From contig NZ_CP125947.1 in the NCBI RefSeq assembly GCF_030064165.1, positions 1,240,001-1,304,000 of the forward strand: DNA of 64,000 bases. Reading direction: 5' to 3'. Position numbers and translations under genes: made by a program. This document shows, piece after piece, positions 1-8,033 of the stretch. Positions within the stretch are counted from its first letter, which is position 1, and every line of letters starts with the position of its first letter. This stretch comes from Comamonas resistens. Lineage in GTDB: Bacteria > Pseudomonadota > Gammaproteobacteria > Burkholderiales > Burkholderiaceae_C. The notes below the pieces were generated by a model, which was given only the letters and a program-made list of their open reading frames with translations, searched no databases and was not told where the DNA came from.

Positions 1-817
1 CGTCTTCCAGCACCTTGTCGTTCTGGTAGTCCTCGGCGGCCAGGCCCAGGGCGCGAGCCTTGACGCGCATATTGATGTCCTTGGACACCAGTACCACTTC
101 GCGGTCCTTGTGCTGCTCGCGCAGGGCGGCGACCACACCCAGGATCTGGTTGTCGGCCTTGCCTTGAGGCAGGCTCTCGGGCAGGGCGGCATCCAGCGGC
201 TGGGTCTGGAAATACAGCGTGCCGGTGGCGCTCTTCTGGCCGGTGGCGTTCAGTGGCAGACCCTTGTCCAGGCCGTCGGCGGGCTGGGAGGCAACCAGTG
301 AATCCAGTGTGCGGCTGACCTGGCGGCCATTGCGCGCCACTTCGGTCATGCCCTTTTTGTGGTTGTCCAGCTCTTCGAGCACCACCATGGGCAGGAAGAT
401 GTCGTGTTCCTCGAAGCGGAACAGGCTGGACGGGTCGTGCAGCAGCACATTGGTATCCAGCACGAACAAGGTGGTCGGGCCGGTGCTTGTATTGCGTGTA
501 CGGCGCGATGGCTTGTCGCTGCTGGCGGAGGTTTTGCTGTTGTTTTTGCTGGCTTTGCCGGTAGTGGCTGGAGCCAATGCCTCGGTTGTCTGCTTGGTTG
601 CAGTCTTGCTGGCAGCCCTGGCGCTTGCGGCGCTGGTCACGCGCTTGGGTTTGGCGATTGCGGCAGCGGACTGAGGCGCCGCTACTGCTGTTGCTGGGCT
701 GGAGGGCTCCAGATCGTCGTCAGCTCTCGCGGTCTGCTTGGCAGTGCTGCGGCTGGACAAAAAGGCTTCTGCGGAAAGCTTTGCGGCGCGGCGGCCGGGT
801 GCGGGTGGCAGGGGCAT
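1..817 (-). CDS. PIN domain / PhoH-family protein (3' end outside window)
   Basis: The frame is open from an ATG at 817 to base 1, giving the first 272 residues. The first 110 or so are a basic, Ala/Ser/Thr/Lys-rich linker of low complexity. They are followed by a PIN nuclease fold, visible in LFVLDTNVLLHDP with its conserved acidic residues, then MVVLEELDNHKKG and, near the edge, VLVSKDINMRVKARALG. PIN domains of this kind sit at the front of PhoH-like ATPases (YlaK/PhoH2 type), which are thought to act on RNA. The PhoH ATPase part should lie beyond base 1 and is inferred, not seen. A hairpin at 856-883 separates the gene from bcp upstream. Confidence 0.85.
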   Translation of the reverse strand, partial: MPLPPAPGRRAAKLSAEAFLSSRSTAKQTARADDDLEPSSPATAVAAPQSAAAIAKPKRVTSAASARAASKTATKQTTEALAPATTGKASKNNSKTSASSDKPSRRTRNTSTGPTTLFVLDTNVLLHDPSSLFRFEEHDIFLPMVVLEELDNHKKGMTEVARNGRQVSRTLDSLVASQPADGLDKGLPLNATGQKSATGTLYFQTQPLDAALPESLPQGKADNQILGVVAALREQHKDREVVLVSKDINMRVKARALGLAAEDYQNDKVLED

Positions 818-855
818 AGTGGACGAACCGTTCCTCAACAAGATTCAAAAAGCAC

Positions 856-883
856 AAAGCCGCCTGGAAACCGAGGCGGCTTT
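856..883 (-). terminator. probable terminator after bcp
   Basis: A 9-bp perfect stem, AAAGCCGCC at 856-864 and GGCGGCTTT at 875-883, encloses a 10-nt loop. Read on the minus strand it is followed within a few bases by a run of five T. It lies between bcp and the PIN/PhoH gene, so it would end the bcp transcript. Confidence 0.55.
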
Positions 884-1038
884 GGTTGGGTGAGCTGAAA
901 AAACTGCATAGCACTGAGGCATGCCTCATTATGCATAGCTACCGGTGTGCGAAATCGGAATTTGCTGTTTCAGCTTGGTTAAAGACTTTGAAACGCTTTG
1001 CGCGTATATGGTGTTTCAAAATCTTTGGGTGCTGCCGC

Positions 1039-1527
1039 TCAGGCAACCTTCTTGTCTTGGGCCTTCAGAGCCTTGACGGCCTTGAGAACTTCATCCACAT
1101 GACCGGGAACCTTGAGGCCGCGCCACTCCTGGGCCAGCAGACCGTCGGCGCCGATCAGGAAGGTGGAGCGCTCGATACCCTTGACCTTCTTGCCGTACAT
1201 GATCTTGTTCTTGACCACGCCGAACATGTGGCACATTTTTTCTTCGGTATCCGCAATCAGCTCGAAGGGCAGTTCCAGCTTTTCCTTGAAGTCATCGTGC
1301 GACTTCATGTTGTCGCGCGAGACGCCAAACACCGTGGCGCCAGCCTTCACGAAATCCTTGTATTTATCGCGGAATTGCATTGCTTCCGTGGTACAACCGG
1401 GCGTATTGTCCTTGGGGTAGAAATACAGAATCAGAATCTGGCCATTGTGCGAGGTGTTGGACACCTTGATGCCGCCAGTCGCGCTGGCTTCAAATTCTGG
1501 AAGGGGTTTGTTGACAACGATCGCCAT
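1039..1527 (-). CDS. bcp: thioredoxin-dependent peroxiredoxin, Bcp/PrxQ type
   Basis: This 162-residue protein has the full length and fold signature of Bcp, a cytoplasmic thiol peroxidase that reduces hydrogen peroxide and organic peroxides. The peroxidatic cysteine is C45 in YPKDNTPGCTTEA. The resolving cysteine that many Bcp proteins carry five residues later is absent, since residue 50 is Met. The only other cysteine is C99 in EEKMCHMFG, so resolution must use C99 or an external thiol. The ATG at 1527 has a purine-rich stretch (GAGAGA) upstream. A terminator-like hairpin follows at 856-883. Confidence 0.95.
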   Translation of the reverse strand: MAIVVNKPLPEFEASATGGIKVSNTSHNGQILILYFYPKDNTPGCTTEAMQFRDKYKDFVKAGATVFGVSRDNMKSHDDFKEKLELPFELIADTEEKMCHMFGVVKNKIMYGKKVKGIERSTFLIGADGLLAQEWRGLKVPGHVDEVLKAVKALKAQDKKVA

Positions 1528-1666
1528 GCGTTTGTATCTCTCGGGTGTAGTCGTTGAAATGCCGAAGGCGCCGGTGGTATTTTTGTTTTTATCTATCGAA
1601 CGCCCCCAACCGCAACCTGCGATTTTACTCTGAAATACGTGTTTCTCTCAATGACCCCTTATAAGC

Positions 1667-2035
1667 CTATGCCTGCAAGAGGGCCGCAATGACATTGCGA
1701 CCTTCTCCGGCAAGGACGTTGTAGGTACGGCACGCCGAGGCCGTATCCATGGCTTCCAGGCCAATACGTTTTTCCATCAGCGGCTTGAGCCAGGCGGGAG
1801 GGGGAAAGCGGTTTTTGCTTCCGCTGCCGAAAATGATGACCTCGACATCAAGCATGGCCAGTTCTTCGAAATCACCGGCGGTCAGATCCTCAAAGCGCAC
1901 AGGCCTCCAAGGCTGCAGCATGCCGCGTGAGCCGACCAGCATGCTGGTTTCATGATTTTGTTTATCAACCGCAATCCAGCCCTGGCCGTAGCCGGTGATG
2001 GTCTGCGCATCGGATTTGTCTGCCTGGAATTTCAT
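1667..2035 (-). CDS. Mth938-like (DUF498) domain protein
   Basis: This 122-residue protein belongs to the Mth938/NDUFAF3 domain family, single-domain proteins of unknown bacterial function whose mitochondrial relative assists complex I assembly. Motifs seen are MLQPWRPVRFEDLTAGDF, DVEVIIFGSGSKNRFPPP and the end segment MDTASACRTYNVLAGEGR. I place the start at the ATG at 2035 (MKFQADKSDAQTIT) because family members begin this way. An in-frame ATG at 2110 would add 25 residues of low quality that run through a G10 tract. It is divergent from the alaA-type gene. Confidence 0.85.
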   Translation of the reverse strand: MKFQADKSDAQTITGYGQGWIAVDKQNHETSMLVGSRGMLQPWRPVRFEDLTAGDFEELAMLDVEVIIFGSGSKNRFPPPAWLKPLMEKRIGLEAMDTASACRTYNVLAGEGRNVIAALLQA

Positions 2036-2096
2036 GATGAAGAGTGTGCGCAATCGGCGCGCTTGGCGAGGGCGATGGCTGCTGTCTCCATACAGA

Positions 2097-2106
2097 GGGG
2101 GGGGGG
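2097..2106. repeat. G10 homopolymer in divergent intergenic region
   Basis: Ten consecutive G lie between the start of the Mth938-type gene (2035) and the alaA-type gene (2202), about 62 bases upstream of the former. Runs this long are rare in the window; the only comparable one is the G9 in pilW. Confidence 0.9.
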
Positions 2107-2148
2107 ACATTGCTGCAGCGCGGAACTGTGTTCAAATTATAGGTTTCA

Positions 2149-2171
2149 CCATGGCGTTTATTGCGCCATGG
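2149..2171. promoter_or_regulatory. 8-bp perfect inverted repeat upstream of alaA-type gene
   Basis: CCATGGCG (2149-2156) and CGCCATGG (2164-2171) form a perfect palindrome with a 7-nt spacer. It ends 30 bases before the proposed aminotransferase start. It could be an operator or an mRNA hairpin; nothing in the sequence tells which. Confidence 0.4.
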
Positions 2172-2201
2172 CGTGTCTGAAATCCTTTTGCATTGACTCG
2201 C

Positions 2202-3491
2202 ATGAAAACCGTTCAAAAATCCGCCAAATTAGCAAACGTCTGTTACGACATCCGCGGGCCGATCATGGACGCGGCGAAGAAGATGGAGGATGACGGCCAG
2301 AAGATCATCAAGCTCAATATCGGCAATCTGGCTGTGTTCGGCTTCGATGCGCCTGAAGAAGTTCAGCAGGATATGATCCGCAACCTGCCCAACTCGGCAG
2401 GCTACTCCGACAGCAAGGGCATCTTCGCGGCGCGCAAGGCTGTGATGCACGAGACGCAGCACCAGGGCATCAAGGGCGTGACGCTCGACGATATCTATCT
2501 GGGCAATGGCGCGTCCGAGCTGATCAGCCTGGCCACCAATGCACTGCTGGACAACGGCGACGAAATGCTGCTGCCAGCGCCTGACTATCCGCTGTGGACG
2601 GCTGCCACTAGCCTGTCGGGCGGCACGCCCGTGCACTACATGTGCGACGAGGCCAATGGCTGGATGCCCAATATGGCCGACATCCGTGCCAAGATCACGC
2701 CGCGGACCAAGGGCATCGTCGTCATCAATCCCAACAACCCCACGGGCGCGCTGTACTCCAGGGAGCTGCTGCTGGAAATCGTGGAGCTGGCGCGCGAGCA
2801 TGGTCTGGTCATCTTCGCGGACGAGGTCTACGACAAGGTGTTGTACGACGATGCCAAGCACACGCCTCTGGCCAGCCTGTCCATCGATGTGCTGACGCTG
2901 ACTTTCAACTCGCTGTCCAAGGCCTACCGCAGCTGCGGCTATCGTGCGGGATGGATGGTGATCTCGGGCGACAAAAAACCTGCCAAGGATTACATCGAGG
3001 GCTTGAACATGCTCTCGAACATGCGCCTGTGTGCCAACGTGCCCGGCCAGTGGGCCGTGCAGACGGCGCTGGGCGGTCACCAGAGCATCGACGAACTGGT
3101 CAAGGAAGGCGGCCGTCTGCGCGTGCAGCGCGATCTGGCCTGGGAGTTGATCAATGCCATTCCAGGCGTGAGCTGTGTCAAGCCGCAAGGCGCGCTGTAC
3201 ATGTTCCCGCGCCTGGATCCTGCGGTCTATCCGATCCAGGACGATCAGGAGTTCTTCCTTGAAGTGCTGCAGGAAACCAAGGTCATGCTGGTACAGGGTA
3301 CAGGCTTCAACTGGCCCGAGCCCGATCACTTCCGCATCGTTTTCCTGCCGCATGAGGCGGATCTGCGCGAGGCCATCAACCGCCTGGCAGCCTTCCTCGA
3401 GAAATACCGCAAGCGCCATGGCACGGACAAGCCCAAGGCAGTGCCGGCCGAGAAGGCGCTCAAGCCTGCCAAGGCTGAGAAAGCCGCGTAA
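2202..3491 (+). CDS. alaA: alanine/pyridoxal-phosphate aminotransferase (AlaA-like)
   Basis: This class I/II aminotransferase of 429 residues needs pyridoxal phosphate and most likely makes alanine from pyruvate and glutamate. The substrate and cofactor site shows as VVINPNNPTGALYS, FADEVYDKVLY and the Schiff-base lysine in NSLSKAYRSCGYRAGW. The start is taken at ATG 2202 (MKTVQKSAKLANV); a TTG nine bases earlier is in frame but weaker. The last 25 or so residues are a Lys/Pro/Ala-rich tail beyond the fold. It lies directly upstream of hom, a position I know from other Burkholderiales, with a palindromic repeat between them at 3500-3540. Confidence 0.88.
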   Translation: MKTVQKSAKLANVCYDIRGPIMDAAKKMEDDGQKIIKLNIGNLAVFGFDAPEEVQQDMIRNLPNSAGYSDSKGIFAARKAVMHETQHQGIKGVTLDDIYLGNGASELISLATNALLDNGDEMLLPAPDYPLWTAATSLSGGTPVHYMCDEANGWMPNMADIRAKITPRTKGIVVINPNNPTGALYSRELLLEIVELAREHGLVIFADEVYDKVLYDDAKHTPLASLSIDVLTLTFNSLSKAYRSCGYRAGWMVISGDKKPAKDYIEGLNMLSNMRLCANVPGQWAVQTALGGHQSIDELVKEGGRLRVQRDLAWELINAIPGVSCVKPQGALYMFPRLDPAVYPIQDDQEFFLEVLQETKVMLVQGTGFNWPEPDHFRIVFLPHEADLREAINRLAAFLEKYRKRHGTDKPKAVPAEKALKPAKAEKAA

Positions 3492-3499
3492 CACATCTT

Positions 3500-3540
3500 T
3501 TTGATAGCTGATGGCGCTTGATTTTCAAGCGCTTCAGCGC
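3500..3540 (+). repeat. dispersed palindromic repeat, family 1, copy A
   Basis: This copy lies between alaA and hom. It begins TTTGATAGCTG and carries GCGCTTGAT followed by AAGCGCTT, then a T-run at 3541-3546. The GCGCTTGA/TCAAGCGC arms make a hairpin, so with the T-run this copy may also work as a terminator. Confidence 0.6.
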
Positions 3541-3559
3541 TTTTTTGACCTTAGAACTT

Positions 3560-4894
3560 ATGAAACCCATCCAAGTAGGCCTGTTGGGCATTGGCACCGT
3601 AGGCAGCGGTACTTTCAATGTGCTGGAACGCAATCAAGACGAGATTCGCCGTCGTGCGGGTCGTGGCATTGAAATTACCATGGTCGCCGACTTGGATACC
3701 GATCGCGCCAAGAGCGTGGTGGGTGACAAGGTCAAGGTGGTCGGCGATGCACGTGAAGTCATCGCCAACCCCGATATCGATGTGGTGGTCGAGCTGATCG
3801 GCGGCTACGGCATTGCCAAGGCCCTGGTGCTGGAAGCGATCGCGGCCGGCAAGCATGTGGTCACCGCCAACAAGGCACTGCTGGCCGTGCATGGCACGGA
3901 AATCTTCAAGGCTGCGGCCGAGAAGGGCGTGATGGTGGCCTATGAGGCCGCCGTGGCCGGTGGCATTCCCATCATCAAGGCTCTGCGCGAAGGCCTGACC
4001 GCCAACTCCATCCAGTGGGTGGCGGGCATCATCAACGGCACGACCAACTTCATCCTGTCCGAAATGCGCGACAAGGGCCTGGACTTCGACGTGGTGCTCA
4101 AGGAAGCGCAGCGTCTGGGCTACGCCGAAGCCGACCCCACCTTCGACATCGAGGGTGTGGACGCTGCCCACAAGGCCACGCTGATGAGCGCGATTGCCTT
4201 CGGCATTCCAGTGCAGTTCGACAAGGCCTATGTGGAAGGCATCACCAAGCTGGCCGGTGCCGATATCCGTTACGCCGAACAACTGGGCTACCGCATCAAG
4301 CTGCTGGGCATCACCAAGCGCACGGACAAGGGCATCGAGCTGCGCGTGCACCCCTCGCTGGTGCCTTCCAAGCGTCTGATCGCCAATGTGGAAGGCGCGA
4401 TGAACGCCGTGGTGGTGAACGGCGATGCCGTGGGCACCACGCTGTACTACGGCAAGGGCGCAGGCTCCGAGCCTACCGCCTCGGCCGTGATTGCCGATCT
4501 GGTCGATATCGCCCGCATGGACGGTTCCGACCCCGCCCACCGCGTGCCTGCCCTGGCCTTCCAGAGCAGCAGCCTGGCTGCCGCCGGCAGCGAACTGCCC
4601 GTGCTGCCCATGGCCGAAGTCGTGACCAGCTACTACCTGCGCATTCGCGTGGCCGATGAGGCGGGCGTGCTGGCCAAGATCACCGGCCTGCTGGCCAATG
4701 CCGGCATCAGCATCGATGCCGTGCTGCAGCGCGAAGCCGATGAAGTGGGCGGCGAAGGCTCGACCCAGACCGACCTCATCATCCTCACGCATGACACGCG
4801 TGAAGGCGATATGAACAAGGCCCTGGATGAAATCCAGAGCCTGCCCACGGTGCTGGCACCCATTACGCGCATCCGCAAAGAAGAGTTGAACTGA
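3560..4894 (+). CDS. hom: homoserine dehydrogenase
   Basis: Homoserine dehydrogenase (444 residues) reduces aspartate 4-semialdehyde to homoserine, the branch point to threonine and methionine. The NAD(P)-binding loop VGLLGIGTVGSG is at residues 6-17 and the catalytic domain contains YEAAVAGGIPIIKAL and GIINGTTNFILSEM. A C-terminal ACT domain from about residue 357 (YYLRIRVADEAGVLAKI) suggests allosteric feedback, typically by threonine. The ATG at 3560 fits the family N-terminus; the longer in-frame extension starts inside the upstream repeat. thrC follows after one intervening gene. Confidence 0.97.
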   Translation: MKPIQVGLLGIGTVGSGTFNVLERNQDEIRRRAGRGIEITMVADLDTDRAKSVVGDKVKVVGDAREVIANPDIDVVVELIGGYGIAKALVLEAIAAGKHVVTANKALLAVHGTEIFKAAAEKGVMVAYEAAVAGGIPIIKALREGLTANSIQWVAGIINGTTNFILSEMRDKGLDFDVVLKEAQRLGYAEADPTFDIEGVDAAHKATLMSAIAFGIPVQFDKAYVEGITKLAGADIRYAEQLGYRIKLLGITKRTDKGIELRVHPSLVPSKRLIANVEGAMNAVVVNGDAVGTTLYYGKGAGSEPTASAVIADLVDIARMDGSDPAHRVPALAFQSSSLAAAGSELPVLPMAEVVTSYYLRIRVADEAGVLAKITGLLANAGISIDAVLQREADEVGGEGSTQTDLIILTHDTREGDMNKALDEIQSLPTVLAPITRIRKEELN

Positions 4895-4898
4895 GTTC

Positions 4899-5000
4899 AC
4901 CCCCTGAGCGGCCCCGCCGCTTCACCCCTCTCTCTACGCGCTGCGCGCTAAGGGAGGGGGCGATACCTTCGCTGCGCGGCGGCGCTTGCTCGGTATCCCT
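4899..5000 (+). repeat. dispersed GC-rich repeat, family 2, copy a
   Basis: This stretch between hom and the next gene starts ACCCCCTGAGCGG, contains the complementary runs ACCCCTCTCTC and GGGAGGGGG, and ends GCGCGGCGGCGCTTGCTCGG. It matches in layout the copies at 13435-13504 and 59780-59850 (CCCCCTGAG or similar, a C-run/G-run hairpin, then CGGNGCTTGCTCG or GGGGCGGCCCTTGCT). It is non-coding. Confidence 0.55.
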
Positions 5001-5049
5001 TAGTTGGAGTGCGCTTGATTTGTGTCCTGTGCTTTTCAGGAGAATTCTG

Positions 5050-6324
5050 ATGTCCTGTTTCGCTCGACTAGATAGTTCCCCCGCTCAGCGCGATCAGCGC
5101 ACCGCTTTATTCAGCAAAGGCTGGCGTCATTGGATGCTGGCCTTTTTTGTTTTTGCGGCCACTGCGGTGCAGGCTGCGCCGGTTGATGTCTATCGCGGCA
5201 CGCTGGGCGGCTCTGAAGTGGTGCTGGAGCTGCGCAAGCCCGATGCCGATGGCGAGCTGCAAGGCCGTTACTTCTATCTGCGCCATGGTGTGGATATTCC
5301 GCTCAAGGGGACGCTCAATGCGCTGGCTGAAGCCTTGCCGCTTAATGATGGGTGGAGCCGCTCGCAGCCAGAGCTGCCAATCTTTGCGAATGAGCAAGAG
5401 CGCAGCGTGAAGTGGAATGTGGCGCAGCAAGGCGATGCACTGACCGGCGAGTGGGTGGATGGCATTCATGGCAAAAAACTGCCGCTAAGCCTTCAACGTA
5501 TTGCGCAATATGATCCTGAAAAGATAGCGCCGCGCGGTGTGGAGGCGGTGACTTTGGCAATCGTTCAGGGCGCGGGCAGCGGTGTCTCGCAAGATGAGGT
5601 GATCTCTGCGCAGAGCACGCCCTATGACTATCTGAAGCTTGGCGAGCAAAAGCTGGAGCAGGGCAAGGAAGTGGTACTTGCTCCAGACCTGGCTTGGCGA
5701 CCTGTGCGGGACACGCGCACCAAGTTCTGGTATCCGCGGCTGACCCGTCACCCGGATGCCAAGATATTGGCTCAGACCAATGCCGTGCTGGAGCAGCGCC
5801 ATTGGGGCATGAGCCTGGCTGCTTTGGGTTGCCGAAGTGCCATCTATCGTGACAACGGCCCGGAGGCTGGGACTTTGGGCTATTTCGATCACGAAAGCAT
5901 TGCCGTGACCTATCTGAGCCGCGCCATGATGAGTGTGGTGGAGTCTGGCGCCACGGGCTGCGGCGGTGCGCACCCCAATAACCACTACGACCCTTTTGTG
6001 CTGGATTTGCTGCAGGGTGGCTATATGGACTTCACCCGTTTGTTCAAGGGAGCAAAGTATGGCGACTACAAGCTGGAACTCAGCGAGCAGATGCAGGGCT
6101 TCATCCGCAAAGCCGTGGGCAAATACTCCAAGGATGACAAGGAATGCACGGAGGTTCTGCCCAGCTATATGGCACTGATGCTCGATAAGCCGGACAAGAT
6201 GAGTTTTGTGATTTCCGGCATCGGCCACGCCATGGGCGTGTGCCTGGGCAGCGGCGTCAGTGTTCCATTCAAGATGCTCAAGCCCTATATCAAGCCGCAA
6301 GCAGAGCGCTATTTCCAGCGCTGA
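5050..6324 (+). CDS. secreted protein of unknown function with a GGAHPN motif
   Basis: I do not recognise this 424-residue protein. An N-terminal signal peptide is clear: a charged stretch, the hydrophobic core MLAFFVFAATAV at about residues 29-40, and cleavage near AQAAP. The mature part is soluble. Near residues 300-310 it has SGATGCGGAHPNNHYDPF, which resembles the GGAHP motif of DUF3298/RsiV-type extracytoplasmic domains, so that relationship is possible. The ATG at 5050 has AGGAGA six bases upstream, better than an in-frame TTG at 5020. It sits between hom and thrC, which are usually adjacent, and no enzymatic link to threonine synthesis is visible. Confidence 0.8.
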   Translation: MSCFARLDSSPAQRDQRTALFSKGWRHWMLAFFVFAATAVQAAPVDVYRGTLGGSEVVLELRKPDADGELQGRYFYLRHGVDIPLKGTLNALAEALPLNDGWSRSQPELPIFANEQERSVKWNVAQQGDALTGEWVDGIHGKKLPLSLQRIAQYDPEKIAPRGVEAVTLAIVQGAGSGVSQDEVISAQSTPYDYLKLGEQKLEQGKEVVLAPDLAWRPVRDTRTKFWYPRLTRHPDAKILAQTNAVLEQRHWGMSLAALGCRSAIYRDNGPEAGTLGYFDHESIAVTYLSRAMMSVVESGATGCGGAHPNNHYDPFVLDLLQGGYMDFTRLFKGAKYGDYKLELSEQMQGFIRKAVGKYSKDDKECTEVLPSYMALMLDKPDKMSFVISGIGHAMGVCLGSGVSVPFKMLKPYIKPQAERYFQR

Positions 6325-6481
6325 GGCCATCACCCAAGGCACAGCAGCGATACCGCGTTGGCCGGTCTCTTCAATGGCGCATGGTGGAGGTGGAACTGCT
6401 GGCTGATAATGGAGAGCTTGGCGGCATGACTTCTGCCTGTTTGCCTGCCCGTTCCGAATTTTAGTTTTTGGCGAGTTTGAG

Positions 6482-7906
6482 ATGCTGTATCTGTCCACCC
6501 GCGGCCATGCTGACCGCAAGCGTTTTTGCGATATTTTGCTGGCCGGTCTGGCTCCCGATGGTGGTCTGTACCTGCCCGTCGAGTACCCCCAGATTGACGA
6601 CGCCAAGCTGAGCCAGCTGCGCGAGACGCTGGCCACCAAGGGCTATGCAGCGCTGGCCTTCGAGATTCTGTCGCTCTATATCGACGATATTCCTGCTGCC
6701 GATCTGCAGGCTTTGTGCGCCAAGACCTATACCAGGGAAGTCTTTGGCACGGACGCCATCGTGCCCGTGCGCCAGCTGGACGGCGTGCTGCACATCGAAG
6801 CCCTGTCCAACGGCCCCACGCTGGCCTTCAAGGACATGGCCATGCAACTGCTGGGCAATCTGTTCGAGTACGAACTGGCCCGCCGCAATGAAGAGCTGAA
6901 CATTCTGGGCGCCACCAGCGGTGACACCGGCAGCGCGGCCGAGTACGCCATGCGCGGCAAAAAGGGCGTGCGGGTCTTCATGACCAGCCCCCACGGTCGC
7001 ATGAGCCCCTTCCAGCAGGCGCAGATGTTCAGCCTGCAGGACGAGAACATCCACAACATCGCCATCGAAGGCGTGTTTGATGACTGCCAGGACATCGTCA
7101 AGGCCGTCTCCAACGACCACGCCTTCAAGGCCCAGTACAAGATCGGCACGGTCAACTCCATCAACTGGGCGCGTCTGCTGGCCCAGGTGGTCTACTACTT
7201 TGCTGGTTACCTGCAGGCTACTCAATCCAACGACCAGAAGGTTAGCTTCACCGTGCCTTCGGGCAACTTCGGCAATATCTGCGCAGGCCATGTGGCGCGC
7301 CAGATGGGTTTGCCGATTGCCAAACTGGTGGTGGCGACCAACGAAAACGATGTGCTGGACGAGTTCTTCCGCACCGGCGTCTACCAGGTGCGCGGCTCGG
7401 CCAACACCTACGAGACATCGAGCCCCTCGATGGACATCTCCAAGGCCAGCAATTTCGAGCGCTTTGTCTTCGATTTGGTGGGCCGCGACGGTGCACGTAC
7501 CCAGCAACTGTTCGCCGAAGGCGTGGCCAAGGCGGGCAAGTTCGACCTGAGCGCCGACCCAGCCTTCAAGGATGCGGCCGGCAAGTACGGTTTTGTGAGT
7601 GGCAAGAGCACGCATGCCGACCGACTGGCCACCATCAAGGACACCTTTGAGCGCTTTGGCCAGATGATCGACACCCATACCGCTGACGGCGTGAAGGTGG
7701 CGCGCGAGCATCTGGGAGCGGAGCCTATGCTGGTGCTGGAAACCGCCTTGCCCATCAAGTTCGCGGCCACGATTGAAGAAGCGCTGGGCCGCCAGCCTGA
7801 ACGTCCTGCCAAGTTCAACGGCATCGAAGACCTGCCCAAGCGCGTGGTCGTGATGGCTGCTGACGTGAACAAGGTCAAGGCTTTTATCGCTGAAAACTGC
7901 AAATAA
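6482..7906 (+). CDS. thrC: threonine synthase
   Basis: Threonine synthase (474 residues) converts O-phosphohomoserine to threonine with pyridoxal phosphate. It is the long, yeast-like form with N-terminal YLSTRGHADRKRF. The cofactor lysine is K117 in SNGPTLAFKDMAM, and the phosphate-binding region is LGATSGDTGSAAEYAM. VPSGNFGNICAGHVA and ATNENDVLDEF are also family hallmarks. It completes the hom-thrC branch. The ribosome site is weak (GGCGAG, at a distance of about nine bases). A strong terminator follows at 7928-7962. Confidence 0.97.
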   Translation: MLYLSTRGHADRKRFCDILLAGLAPDGGLYLPVEYPQIDDAKLSQLRETLATKGYAALAFEILSLYIDDIPAADLQALCAKTYTREVFGTDAIVPVRQLDGVLHIEALSNGPTLAFKDMAMQLLGNLFEYELARRNEELNILGATSGDTGSAAEYAMRGKKGVRVFMTSPHGRMSPFQQAQMFSLQDENIHNIAIEGVFDDCQDIVKAVSNDHAFKAQYKIGTVNSINWARLLAQVVYYFAGYLQATQSNDQKVSFTVPSGNFGNICAGHVARQMGLPIAKLVVATNENDVLDEFFRTGVYQVRGSANTYETSSPSMDISKASNFERFVFDLVGRDGARTQQLFAEGVAKAGKFDLSADPAFKDAAGKYGFVSGKSTHADRLATIKDTFERFGQMIDTHTADGVKVAREHLGAEPMLVLETALPIKFAATIEEALGRQPERPAKFNGIEDLPKRVVVMAADVNKVKAFIAENCK

Positions 7907-7927
7907 AACCTTGCGGCGTTAAGCTGG

Positions 7928-7962
7928 AAAAGCACCTGTAGCTTGGCGGCAGGTGCTTTTTC
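7928..7962 (+). terminator. intrinsic terminator of thrC
   Basis: AAAAGCACCTG (7928-7938) and CAGGTGCTTTT (7950-7960) make an 11-bp perfect stem with an 11-nt loop, followed by more T. Confidence 0.85.
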
Positions 7963-7983
7963 TTTGAATGAAATTGGCCTTTT

Positions 7984-8017
7984 GCGCTTATCCATCAAGC
8001 GCTGATAGCTATCAAAA
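7984..8017 (-). repeat. dispersed palindromic repeat, family 1, copy B
   Basis: Read on the minus strand it is TTTGATAGCTATC, AGCGCTTGAT, GGATAAGCGC. It lies between the thrC terminator and the mobB start, ending 16 bases before the mobB ATG, so it is probably part of the mobB leader. Confidence 0.7.
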
Positions 8018-8033
8018 GCATATTGAAATCAAG

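Noticed and set aside
2229..3494. 421-codon minus-strand frame opposite the alaA-type gene
   Set aside because: Shadow of the aminotransferase gene; no motifs and no ribosome site.
6240..6464. 74-codon frame between the secreted protein gene and thrC
   Set aside because: It lies mostly inside the end of the upstream gene in another frame and has no start signal.
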